Shown: one piece after another, positions 34,694-42,397 of the stretch
How positions within the stretch are numbered: position 1 is the first letter of the stretch
Layout: every line of letters begins with the position of its first letter
Assembly: GCF_001885095.1 (NCBI RefSeq)
Contig: NZ_LZDD01000001.1
Coordinates: forward strand, 1 to 64,000
Direction of reading: 5' to 3'
Source of the DNA: Streptococcus bovimastitidis
GTDB taxonomy: Bacteria > Bacillota > Bacilli > Lactobacillales > Streptococcaceae
Length of the DNA stretch: 64,000 nucleotides
Notes under the pieces: model-generated
Databases searched by the model: none
What the model was told of the DNA's origin: nothing
Seen by the model: the letters and a program-made list of their open reading frames with translations, nothing else
Position numbers and translations under genes: made by a program

Positions 34694-34722
34694 TTGTTTA
34701 GGCATTTTAATTATGGTAAAGT
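34694..34722 (+). promoter_or_regulatory. Promoter of the MFS/MBL operon
   Basis: TTGTTT (34694-34699) lies 17 nt from TAAAGT (34717-34722) with an upstream TG. A hairpin, CCATCC-N12-GGATGG (34735-34758), lies in the leader just before the GGAGG site and could affect translation. The rest of 34541-34777 shows nothing else. Confidence 0.5.
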
Positions 34723-34777
34723 AAAAGAAAAAAGCCATCCTTAATAAAATAGGGATGGTCAATCAGGAGGAAAACAT

Positions 34778-35989
34778 ATGACATCTGGACATAAAGCCTG
34801 GAAGGTCTTAGTAACATTATGTGGTTTATCAGCCGCGACAATTGGTGTTTCCATTAACACTTCTGGTGTTTTTTATGGAGTTGTGTCGGAAGCATTAGGC
34901 ATTTATCGTGGTTCATTTGCCTTTCATATGACCATCTTTTCAATCGTAACAGCCATTGCGGGACTCTTTGTCATCAAACTTTTGGAAAAGGTTCCCTTCA
35001 AGTTATTGATGTGGGTCTCAATTGCTGTAGGTTTTGCCTCAACAGCTTTGATGGGTATGGCCACGCAATTATGGCAATTTTATTTGCTCAGCTTCCTACG
35101 TGGCTTTAGCACGGGGATGTTTTCTATCATGACTTTGACTTATATCATTAACTTCTGGTTTAATGAGAAAAATGGTCTTGCGACCAGTATTACCTTAAGC
35201 TTTAGCGGTATCATTGGCGCACTAATCTCGCCTATACTGGCAAAAGTGATTCAAAGTCAGGGTTGGCAATTTGCCTTCTTGGTACAAGCATTAATTTTCT
35301 TAACTTTCTGTCTGCCTGCTCTGCTATTCCCCTTCAAACTAGACCCAAGACAAGAAGGACTGACAGCTTACGGTTTTAAAGGAAAAGAAGAAGTGGTTGA
35401 CGAATTAACAGATATAGAACCAACTAGCAACTTTAAAATCAACAGCACCTTAATTGCTATGATTATCTTTGGTGTCAGCTTAAGTTTCATCACTAGTATG
35501 GCCCAGCACTTCCCAGGATTTGCGGAAACCCTCAACTTAGATGTCACTGTTGGAGCAAGTTTATTGTCCATGGCCATGCTTGGCAATATTCTTTCAAAAT
35601 TGGCAGTTGGTTTCCTTTCTGATAAAATAGGAGCTATAAAGGCCAACTTTGTACTAATCTTTGCCCTAACACTCGGTATTCTATTGCTAATCATCGGCAA
35701 AACACCGAGCCTCTTAATGCCAGGTGCTTTCTTATTAGGTGCAAGTTTTGGTATTCTAGCCGTTGCCACTCCGCTAATCACGCGTCATATCTATGGTGTT
35801 AATGATTATGGAAAAACCTACCCACTTATTGGATTTGCCTCAAACCTAGGTGCAGCCATCGCCTTCTCAGCCATTGGTTTCATCTACGACTTCACCAAGT
35901 CTTACTATCCAAGTCTATTTATATTCCTGGCCTTAATTGCCATTGGTAGCCTTGCGGTTATCTATGCCAACAAGAAAGGCAAAGCTTAA
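34778..35989 (+). CDS. MFS transporter
   Basis: A 403-residue major facilitator carrier with about 12 helices. A loop after helix 8 holds GFLSDKIGAIKANF, equivalent to the G-x-L-a-D-r-x-G-r signature. The central loop (about 190-220) is acidic. The N-terminal AATIGVSINTSGVFYG resembles oxalate:formate or monocarboxylate-type carriers, but a substrate cannot be assigned. AGGAGG precedes the ATG strongly. It is 12 nt before a metallo-beta-lactamase-fold enzyme, so the pair may import and process one compound. Confidence 0.87.
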   Translation: MTSGHKAWKVLVTLCGLSAATIGVSINTSGVFYGVVSEALGIYRGSFAFHMTIFSIVTAIAGLFVIKLLEKVPFKLLMWVSIAVGFASTALMGMATQLWQFYLLSFLRGFSTGMFSIMTLTYIINFWFNEKNGLATSITLSFSGIIGALISPILAKVIQSQGWQFAFLVQALIFLTFCLPALLFPFKLDPRQEGLTAYGFKGKEEVVDELTDIEPTSNFKINSTLIAMIIFGVSLSFITSMAQHFPGFAETLNLDVTVGASLLSMAMLGNILSKLAVGFLSDKIGAIKANFVLIFALTLGILLLIIGKTPSLLMPGAFLLGASFGILAVATPLITRHIYGVNDYGKTYPLIGFASNLGAAIAFSAIGFIYDFTKSYYPSLFIFLALIAIGSLAVIYANKKGKA

Positions 35990-36001
35990 AAGGAGAATCC
36001 T

Positions 36002-36817
36002 ATGTCAGTAACATTTAGCCCATCAGGTCAAGCAATGCCTGAAAAAACCGTTAACCTCCCCCTTTCAGCCTTCGACAAAATTGAAGGTACCAAAGTTTAT
36101 TGGTTAGGCAATGCCTCTATCATGATTAACAGTCGTGGAACCATTTTGCTCATTGACCCAATACTTGATAGCTTTGACATGCCCTTGTTAATTGACATGC
36201 CAATTGATTCCAAAACCATTCCCAAAATCGACGGGCTCTTGATTTCACATATTGATAATGATCATTTGAGTTTTGAGACATTGGAAAATTGCAAAGCAGT
36301 TACAAAAACTTACCATGCCCCAACACACGTGGCAGGAGTCATGAATGAGAAAGGCTTCGCGACAGAAGAACATGCTGTCGGCGCAAGCTTCATGGTTGAC
36401 GATATTAAGATTACCACAACGCCAACACGCCACAACTGGCAAAATAGCATGTCTAAGTACAATTATCGTGAGTGGAAAGAAGAAGAATATGTGGGTTTCT
36501 GGGTTGAAACTGCAGATGGGACCATTTGGCTGCCATCTGATACAAAATTGATGCCAGAGCACTTAGAAATGCCTCAGGCAGATATGATTCTCTTTGATTT
36601 TAGTGACAATGACTGGCACATCACGTATGATGGCGCCATTAAAGAAGCTAATACCTATCCAAATGCTGATTTAGTGACCATTCACTGGGGTTCTATTGAT
36701 GCACCAGATTGGAATACCTTTAATGGTAACCCAGAACAGTTGCGTCAAGATGTGGTTAACCCAGACCGTGTTCATGCCTTGAATGTCGGTGAAGGCTTAG
36801 ACTTAGTTAAAAAGTAA
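36002..36817 (+). CDS. Metallo-beta-lactamase-fold hydrolase (UlaG-like)
   Basis: A 271-residue MBL-fold enzyme. The core motif is HIDNDH (His83, Asp85, Asp87, His88), where the usual second histidine of HxHxDH is Asp. Later ligands are the histidine in TPTRHNW, the aspartate in LPSDTKL and the histidine in TIHWGS. The length and the YWLGNASIMINSRGTILLIDP start fit the UlaG/lactonase-like branch. AAGGAG precedes the ATG. It is cotranscribed with the MFS carrier. Lactone or phosphodiester hydrolysis is possible; the substrate is unknown. Confidence 0.82.
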   Translation: MSVTFSPSGQAMPEKTVNLPLSAFDKIEGTKVYWLGNASIMINSRGTILLIDPILDSFDMPLLIDMPIDSKTIPKIDGLLISHIDNDHLSFETLENCKAVTKTYHAPTHVAGVMNEKGFATEEHAVGASFMVDDIKITTTPTRHNWQNSMSKYNYREWKEEEYVGFWVETADGTIWLPSDTKLMPEHLEMPQADMILFDFSDNDWHITYDGAIKEANTYPNADLVTIHWGSIDAPDWNTFNGNPEQLRQDVVNPDRVHALNVGEGLDLVKK

Positions 36818-36848
36818 AACTATCTAAATCTTTAACAAGAAAACATCA

Positions 36849-36883
36849 GAAAAGCCAAGCTCAATTAAAGAGTTTGGCTTTTT
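36849..36883 (+). terminator. Terminator of the MFS/MBL operon
   Basis: AAGCCAAGCT pairs with AGTTTGGCTT across 9 nt, followed by TTTC. It may also serve the convergent MATE gene. Confidence 0.8.
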
Positions 36884-36906
36884 CGCTCGTTGATTTGTTT
36901 TTACGG

Positions 36907-38277
36907 TTAGACTTCATCAGCTCTTAGATCATGCGGCATGCGTTTGAATTCACGTCTTAAGAAGTAAAAGGCTGAGACAAAGGCAATGAAATCAGAGATA
37001 GGAGCAGCATACATGACTCCTTCAACTCCCATAAAATGCGGCAGAATGAAGAGTAATGGTAGAAGAACGATGACCTGTTTCATCAAGGATAGAAAGGCAC
37101 CAATTCTGGCTTTACCAATGGCTTGGAAGAAAGTCGTTGATGCAATTTGGATACCATTGACAAAAACAAAGAAGAGGAAAACACGTAAATACATGATGCC
37201 AAACTGAAAATAAAGTTTGGATCCAGTTCCAAAGAGTTCTAAGAATGGTCGGGTGAAAACTTCAAAACTGAAGAAAGCAATAACAGAAATGATGGTTGCT
37301 GTTTTCAGGAGCAAGACAGTTGTTTCTTTGACGCGTTCAAGATTTTTAGCCCCGTAGTTGTATCCGATAATCGGCTGAGCCCCTTGGACCAGTCCGATAA
37401 TGATGGCAATAAATAAGCTATTAATCTTCATGACAATACCAGCCACAGCGATTGCGATATCGCTACCATAAATGGACTCGGCACCAAAACGACGCAACAT
37501 GTTATTGCTGACAATTTGAATCAGTAACATAGAAGACTGGAAGATAAATGAAGAAGAACCAACCGAAACAATAGCCTTGAAGATATCAGCCCTAATTTTA
37601 AAGTCCTTGCCGACCAATTTAACTGATTTAAAATGACGGAAATAGAGTGCCATATAAAGAGCTGAGAGGATCTGACTGATTAAGGTCGCAAAGGCTGCAC
37701 CTTTAATTCCCCAGCCAAAAACAAAGATAAATATAGGCACTAAAATGGTATTGAGGACAGCCCCAAAGATAATGGCCAACATAGAATGGTTGGGACTGCC
37801 GTCAGCACGAATCAGTGGATTGACACTAAAGGTGAAAAGCAAGAAAGGCATACCAAAGGCTGTAATGGAAGTGTAGTCTTGGGCATAAGCCATGGTCGCA
37901 TCTGTGGCACCAAAAATGATCAGCAATGGCTTCAAAAAGATGATAATCAAAGCAGCAATAATAACACCCGAGAGGACAGAAAGGGATACAGCATTGCCGA
38001 CTACTTTACTAGCTTTGTCCATTTGTCCGCGACCTAAAGAGAGGTTGAAGTTAGCAGCTCCACCGAGACCGAAGGTTAAGCCAAAGGCAAGACAGAGAAT
38101 GGTTAAAGGGAAAGCCACACTGGTCGCTGCATTCCCTAAATAGCCAACGCTATGCCCAATAAAAATTTGGTCGACGATATTATAGAGGGAATTGACTAAA
38201 TTGGCTGTGATAGCTGGCATAGCCATTTTAAAAAGGAGTTGGGGAATGGGTTTTAGTTGAAAATCGTTTGCTTGCAT
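36907..38277 (-). CDS. MATE family multidrug efflux transporter
   Basis: A 456-residue protein with about 12 helices of the MATE family, which exports cationic drugs with sodium or protons. Typical features are the N-terminal KMAMPAITANLVNSLYNIVDQIFIG and the pseudo-repeat beginning near residue 230 with NNMLRRFGAESIYG. The C-terminal GVEGVMYAAPISDF also fits MepA-like members. The gene follows marR on the same strand after 15 nt and shares its promoter, so the pump is most likely repressed by that MarR protein. This matches the mepR-mepA layout in staphylococci. Confidence 0.92.
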   Translation of the reverse strand: MQANDFQLKPIPQLLFKMAMPAITANLVNSLYNIVDQIFIGHSVGYLGNAATSVAFPLTILCLAFGLTFGLGGAANFNLSLGRGQMDKASKVVGNAVSLSVLSGVIIAALIIIFLKPLLIIFGATDATMAYAQDYTSITAFGMPFLLFTFSVNPLIRADGSPNHSMLAIIFGAVLNTILVPIFIFVFGWGIKGAAFATLISQILSALYMALYFRHFKSVKLVGKDFKIRADIFKAIVSVGSSSFIFQSSMLLIQIVSNNMLRRFGAESIYGSDIAIAVAGIVMKINSLFIAIIIGLVQGAQPIIGYNYGAKNLERVKETTVLLLKTATIISVIAFFSFEVFTRPFLELFGTGSKLYFQFGIMYLRVFLFFVFVNGIQIASTTFFQAIGKARIGAFLSLMKQVIVLLPLLFILPHFMGVEGVMYAAPISDFIAFVSAFYFLRREFKRMPHDLRADEV

Positions 38278-38292
38278 TGTTACCTCGCTATT

Positions 38293-38718
38293 CTATTCCT
38301 GATGATTTTTCTGTAATTTATTTAATAAGTGGCGTAAAATCTCTTTTTCTGAATCGGTCAAAGCAGCAGTAAAGCTTTCTTCAATTTGACCACTTGTTTC
38401 CAAAATAAAAAGACTAGCATTTTTAGCCTTGTCGGTTAACATGATGACCTTTGAACGTTTATCCTCAGCGTGACATTGCCGATAAATCCATTGATTCTTC
38501 TCAAGATTTTGAAGAATACCAGTGACAGTTGGGTTTGACATAGAAAAGTAATTTTCAATATCAATCTGTCGGACGCTGGCTTCAGGTCTTAAAGTAACGT
38601 ATTTTAAGATTTTAAACTGACTAGGTGTCAAGCCTTTTGGCGTTAAAATCTGACTAGCAGTCTTATCAAAAGTTTGACTGGTTTTTTTGATTAAGATTCC
38701 AATATGATCTTTATACAT
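38293..38718 (-). CDS. MarR family repressor
   Basis: A 141-residue MarR-type winged-helix regulator (helix-turn-helix in ENYFSMSNPTVTGILQNLEKN, quoted here as MSNPTVTGIL; wing DKRSKVIMLTDKA). It is the first gene of an operon with a MATE pump. Two 12-nt palindromes flank the -10 of its promoter, so it probably represses itself and the pump and is released by a drug-like ligand. No strong Shine-Dalgarno lies near the ATG at 38718, so translation may be weak. Confidence 0.9.
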   Translation of the reverse strand: MYKDHIGILIKKTSQTFDKTASQILTPKGLTPSQFKILKYVTLRPEASVRQIDIENYFSMSNPTVTGILQNLEKNQWIYRQCHAEDKRSKVIMLTDKAKNASLFILETSGQIEESFTAALTDSEKEILRHLLNKLQKNHQE

Positions 38719-38727
38719 GACAATTGC

Positions 38728-38774
38728 ATAGTTTCCTATCTAAATGATGCTCCTATTATAACATAGCTTCCTAT
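38728..38774 (-). promoter_or_regulatory. marR operator pair and promoter
   Basis: On the minus strand the sequences ATAGGAAACTAT (38728-38739) and ATAGGAAGCTAT (38763-38774) are near-identical palindromes. They sit on either side of a TATAAT -10 (38755-38760). A weak -35 would overlap the upstream copy. Binding of a MarR dimer at either site would block transcription. Confidence 0.7.
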
Positions 38775-38971
38775 CTTTTTCGATAGAAATATTTAAAAAA
38801 GAGAAAAAATTTTAATTTTTAAAAGTGACCACACATATATTGATATGAGTGGGTTTCTTATAGATACAGAAAAAGGCGCATGTATACATGTAAGCCTTTC
38901 CAATGACTAATAATAGCACTCTCTGCCTACTTATGATATAATTTGTCTATCAATTGAGGAAGGAAGGTTTT

Positions 38972-39226
38972 ATGTCTTTCGAAAAAGAATTTATAAAAGA
39001 CTTTGAAGAATGGGTCCAAACGCAGATTCAAGTCAATCAAGTCGCAATGACGACAAGTCAACAAATTGCTCAGGAAGATGGAGACGAGCGTGCTAAAGAT
39101 GCTTTCATTCGTTATGAAAGTAAATTAGACGCCTATCAATTTCTTTTAGGCAAATTTGACAATTATCACAATGGTAAATCCTTCCACGACATGCCGGATG
39201 ATTTATTTGGAAAACGAAACTATTAA
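38972..39226 (+). CDS. DUF1912 family small protein
   Basis: An 84-residue soluble helical protein that I recognise as DUF1912, conserved in streptococci and lactococci with unknown function. The start MSFEKEFIKDFEEWV at 38972 follows GGAAGG by 5 nt; a TTG six codons upstream lies in the ribosome site. An extended -10 TGATATAAT (38934-38942) provides the promoter. It is 21 nt before the HhH protein gene. Confidence 0.8.
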   Translation: MSFEKEFIKDFEEWVQTQIQVNQVAMTTSQQIAQEDGDERAKDAFIRYESKLDAYQFLLGKFDNYHNGKSFHDMPDDLFGKRNY

Positions 39227-39247
39227 AATAGAAAGTAGGAAAGAATT

Positions 39248-39796
39248 ATGGCTAAAGTAAAAAATCGTAAAAAAGAATTGAAACAAGAATTAAAACGTCA
39301 AGGTATTATTGGGCAAGAGCATCCAAAAGTGATTACCCTTGATGCTAACACCGATATCACAGCTATCCCTACTGATGCGGAAAGTGTTACAATTACAGAA
39401 AAACCAACTTTAGCTGAATTTGCTGAAACACCAGAATTAGAAGGTGTACGTTCAGACGCCGTTGAAAACATTTACGACAAAGGTGTCACATCAACTGATG
39501 AATTAAAAGACATGTCAGAAGATGACTTGCTTGAAGTCAAAGGTGTCGGTCCAGCAACTGTTGAAACACTAACAGAAAATGTTGGTATTGATGGCAAGTT
39601 GAGCCTTGAGGACTTCTCAAACCTTAAAGAAGTGAAAGATATTCGTTCTGACTTGGTTGAAATGCTCTACCATGAAGGCATCAAATCGAAAGCTGACTTC
39701 AAACAATGGACAGAACAAGAAGTTCTTGATATCAACGGAATTGGTCAAGGAACCATTGATAAATTAGTTGAAAATGGCGTTAAATTTAAAAAATAA
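39248..39796 (+). CDS. Double helix-hairpin-helix protein
   Basis: A 182-residue soluble protein. A basic N-terminus (KVKNRKKELKQELKRQG) is followed by an acidic linker and two helix-hairpin-helix motifs, VKGVGPATVETL near residue 98 and INGIGQGTIDKL near residue 163. HhH pairs bind DNA backbones without sequence preference, as in RadC, UvrC and DNA ligase. No catalytic domain is present. It follows the DUF1912 gene by 21 nt. It looks like a small nucleic-acid-binding protein of unknown role. Confidence 0.7.
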   Translation: MAKVKNRKKELKQELKRQGIIGQEHPKVITLDANTDITAIPTDAESVTITEKPTLAEFAETPELEGVRSDAVENIYDKGVTSTDELKDMSEDDLLEVKGVGPATVETLTENVGIDGKLSLEDFSNLKEVKDIRSDLVEMLYHEGIKSKADFKQWTEQEVLDINGIGQGTIDKLVENGVKFKK

Positions 39797-39821
39797 GCTA
39801 TCCATGATTGCCTAAAAGCTG

Positions 39822-40036
39822 CTAATCTGATAGAATAACAGTAATCAGAGTCCTAATGAGTTTGTCTGTTACAGGAAGCGGCAGTATTGAGAAACCCGCA
39901 CAGATGTCAGAAGGTGTTGCTGAGGCTAACATAATCAATAACAAAGTTGCACATATCACACGGATATGTGAATCTGGGTGGTACCGCGGATAAGCATATT
40001 CGTCCCTGTCTAGCTCTAGCTAGATGGGGATTTTTT
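39822..40036 (+). ncRNA. T-box leader, probably valine-responsive
   Basis: The T-box signature GGGTGGTACCGCGG lies at 39976-39989. It is followed by a strong terminator (about 40003-40036; TCCCTGTCTAGC pairs with its complement, then TTTTTT) that competes with the antiterminator. Upstream is a stem I-like region with an AGTAA bulge segment near 39840. The candidate specifier region near 39882-39890 contains GTA (Val), overlapping ATT (Ile), so the amino acid is not proved by sequence. valS as last gene of the operon favours valine. Confidence 0.85.
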
Positions 40037-40060
40037 GTATTTAAAAGAGGGGGAAAAGAA

Positions 40061-40591
40061 ATGATTGAACGTCGCTATACGAGTTTTAAGGATTCTGCTT
40101 TGTTTGAAGAAGCTATCGCCTTAACCATGGAAATCAACAGCCACTATCATAGTCCTGAAGAAATCAGAGACCTGATGTCACAAGTGACTGGCCAAAAAGT
40201 GCCAGACAGTCTCCGAGTCTTCCCCCCTTTCTATACGGATTTTGGCAAAAACACGACCTTTGAAGAAAATGTCTTTCTCAACTCGGGCTGTCATTTCCAA
40301 GATCAAGGAGGCATTCATATTGGCGAAGGTAGTCTAATTGGCCACAATGTGGTACTGGCAACCGTCAATCATGCCCTAGAACCAAGCAAGAACCGCAAGA
40401 ACTCATATGACTCTATCGTCATTGGCAAACATGTCTGGATTGGTTCCAACGCCACCATTCTCCCAGGAGTAACCGTAGGCGATTGGGCCGTCGTCGCGGC
40501 CTCAGCGGTCGTCACTAAAGACGTCCCAGCCTATACCGTCGTCGGTGGCGTCCCAGCCAAAATCCTTAAAGAAGTAGACCCAGAAAGTTGA
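40061..40591 (+). CDS. Left-handed beta-helix O-acetyltransferase (Maa/LacA type)
   Basis: A 176-residue hexapeptide-repeat acetyltransferase that moves acetyl from acetyl-CoA to a sugar hydroxyl. It has an N-terminal helical Mac domain and repeats such as [21 protein letters not shown] with the catalytic His. The C-terminal [29 protein letters not shown] is diagnostic. The ATG at 40061 follows a GGGGGAAAAG site. It is the first gene behind the T-box, an unexpected client of a tRNA sensor. Confidence 0.87.
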   Translation: MIERRYTSFKDSALFEEAIALTMEINSHYHSPEEIRDLMSQVTGQKVPDSLRVFPPFYTDFGKNTTFEENVFLNSGCHFQDQGGIHIGEGSLIGHNVVLATVNHALEPSKNRKNSYDSIVIGKHVWIGSNATILPGVTVGDWAVVAASAVVTKDVPAYTVVGGVPAKILKEVDPES

Positions 40592-40599
40592 GGTGGATG

Positions 40600-41190
40600 A
40601 TGATCAAAATAAAAGGTGACATTGAAAATAATCAACTCCCAGATATCGAGACGGAGAGGTTAATTCTTCGGGGTCGTCGCTTGTCAGATGCTGAAGCTAT
40701 CTTTGCTTTTGCAAAGTTGGCAGAGGTCTCATATCCCGCTGGTTTTCCACCCGTTGCGACTATTGAAGACGAAATTCACTATCTAGACACTATTTACCCA
40801 GAAAATCTCAAAAAAGAAAAACTCCCATCCGGTTACGGCATCACGCTCAAGGATCAAGATAAGGTCATTGGCTCTGTTGATTTTAATCACCGCCATGAGG
40901 ACGATGTCTTTGAAATAGGCTATCTCTTGCACCCAGATTATTGGGGACAAGGAATCGTACCTGAAGCGGCTCAAGCTCTTTTAGAATATGGTTTCACCAA
41001 ATTACAGTTACATAAAATTGAATTGGCCTGCTACAGTTATAACAAGCAAAGCCAGGCTGTCGCTGACAAACTAGGCTTTACTCTAGAAGCGAGAGTCCGC
41101 GATAGAAAAGATGCTCAAGACAATCGTTGCGATGATTTACGCTACGGATTACTGAAGACAGAATGGGAGAAAAGACATGAAAACATTTAA
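40600..41190 (+). CDS. GNAT acetyltransferase (RimJ/RimL type)
   Basis: A 196-residue GNAT of the RimJ/RimL group (IETERLILRGRRLSDAEAIFAF, quoted here as ETERLILRGRR), whose relatives acetylate ribosomal or other protein N-termini or small amines. The acetyl-CoA site is WGQGIVPEA. GAGGTGG sits just before ATGATG; the second ATG at 40600 is preferred for spacing, though 40597 is possible. The upstream stop and this ribosome site overlap. The last 14 nt overlap the next gene. Confidence 0.85.
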   Translation: MIKIKGDIENNQLPDIETERLILRGRRLSDAEAIFAFAKLAEVSYPAGFPPVATIEDEIHYLDTIYPENLKKEKLPSGYGITLKDQDKVIGSVDFNHRHEDDVFEIGYLLHPDYWGQGIVPEAAQALLEYGFTKLQLHKIELACYSYNKQSQAVADKLGFTLEARVRDRKDAQDNRCDDLRYGLLKTEWEKRHENI

Positions 41191-41794
41191 CTCAAAAGAC
41201 CTAGTTTGGACTCGCCAACCCAAATCTTATGCGATAAGTGATCAAGAAATCGTCATTGAGACTTTACCACACACCGATTTGTGGCAGCGGACTTATTACC
41301 ATTTTCAAAATGATAATGCACCCGTTTTGCAGATGACCATTGAAGAAGACTATTTCTCCTTTGTGGTCAAAACTAGTTTTGACAGCAAACACCGCTTTGA
41401 TCAATGTGGTCTAGTCATGTATTTGGATTCCGAAAACTGGCTGAAAGCATCAATCGAATATGAAAATGAAGATTTCCAACATCTGGGATCAGTTGCTACC
41501 AATCAAGGATACTCCGATTGGGCCACCACCGAAATTGATGCCTCAATCAAAGAAATGTGGTACCGCCTCAGCCGTCGTGGCAATGATTTCCGCCTGGAGT
41601 GTTCACAAGATGGTCAATCCTTCAAACAAATGCGGATTTGCCACATGGTAAAAGCCAAAGGTCCAATCCAATGCGGTATCTATGCTTGCAGCCCAGAGGA
41701 TTCTTCCTTCACCGCTCGTTTCACAGACCTAGAAGTGTTAGAATGCCAATGGCCATCTCACGACGGACAGGCGCCGGACGAGGTCACTGAATGA
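41177..41794 (+). CDS. DUF1349 concanavalin-like protein
   Basis: A 205-residue soluble protein of the DUF1349 (regulation-of-enolase-1-like, beta-jelly-roll) family. Typical segments are FDQCGLVMYLDSENWLKASIE (quoted in part as GLVMYLDSENWLK), WYRLSRRGNDFRLECSQDG and GIYACSPEDSSFTARF. Members are carbohydrate-binding-like but have no established reaction. It is embedded in the T-box operon by 14-nt and 4-nt overlaps on either side. Confidence 0.82.
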   Translation: MKTFNSKDLVWTRQPKSYAISDQEIVIETLPHTDLWQRTYYHFQNDNAPVLQMTIEEDYFSFVVKTSFDSKHRFDQCGLVMYLDSENWLKASIEYENEDFQHLGSVATNQGYSDWATTEIDASIKEMWYRLSRRGNDFRLECSQDGQSFKQMRICHMVKAKGPIQCGIYACSPEDSSFTARFTDLEVLECQWPSHDGQAPDEVTE

Positions 41795-42351
41795 ACTTAA
41801 TCATTATCGGAGCACAGGCTTCTGGCAAAATGACCATAGGCCAAGAAGTCGCCAAATTGACTGAGATGACACTCTTTCATAATCATGAAACCATTGACTT
41901 CGTCCTCAAATTTATGCCCTGGTCTAAGGATGCTACGGACTTGATTACAAAAATTCGCTTTGACTTTTTCGAGACTTTTGCAAAAATAGGCCAGCCAATG
42001 ATTTTCACCATTGTCATCGATTTCGGCGACCCAAACGAAGTGGCATTCTTAGATGCTCTTCAAGGAACTTTTGAAAAAAATAAGCAAGAAGTCCTCTTTG
42101 TAGAATTAGAAACCTCACTGGAAGAACGTTTGGTCCGTAATAAAACGGAAAACCGTCTCAAACATAAACCCTTTAAAAGAGATATTGCCTGGTCAAAAAA
42201 GGATATTCTCAGCACCATGGAATATGTCACTTTTAACAGCAATGAAGCACCGAAACAGCTACATCATTACCACAAAATCAATAATACTCACAAAAGTGCT
42301 CAAGCAGTGGCATTGGAAATAGTGGAAGTGATGAAGAAAATAGAAAATTAA
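41791..42351 (+). CDS. P-loop small-molecule kinase-like protein
   Basis: A 186-residue P-loop protein with Walker A GAQASGKMT near residue 7. It has an RNKTENRLKHKP lid-like arginine cluster, as in shikimate or gluconate kinases. Family members phosphorylate small molecules or act as NTPases. It overlaps the DUF1349 gene by 4 nt. A 46-nt gap with AGAAAGGA then leads to valS. Substrate unknown. Confidence 0.75.
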   Translation: MNLIIIGAQASGKMTIGQEVAKLTEMTLFHNHETIDFVLKFMPWSKDATDLITKIRFDFFETFAKIGQPMIFTIVIDFGDPNEVAFLDALQGTFEKNKQEVLFVELETSLEERLVRNKTENRLKHKPFKRDIAWSKKDILSTMEYVTFNSNEAPKQLHHYHKINNTHKSAQAVALEIVEVMKKIEN

Positions 42352-42397
42352 AAAGTATCAAAAAAAGCCAATACACACATAATCAGAAAGGACAATT

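Noticed and set aside
38871..38900. Hairpin with ATGTATACAT core as a terminator
   Set aside because: It has a T run only on the minus strand, where no transcript is expected to end. Its role is unclear, so no terminator was called.
39947..40060. N-terminal extension of the O-acetyltransferase
   Set aside because: The extended frame reads through the T-box and its terminator hairpin; the real start at 40061 has a ribosome site and family length.
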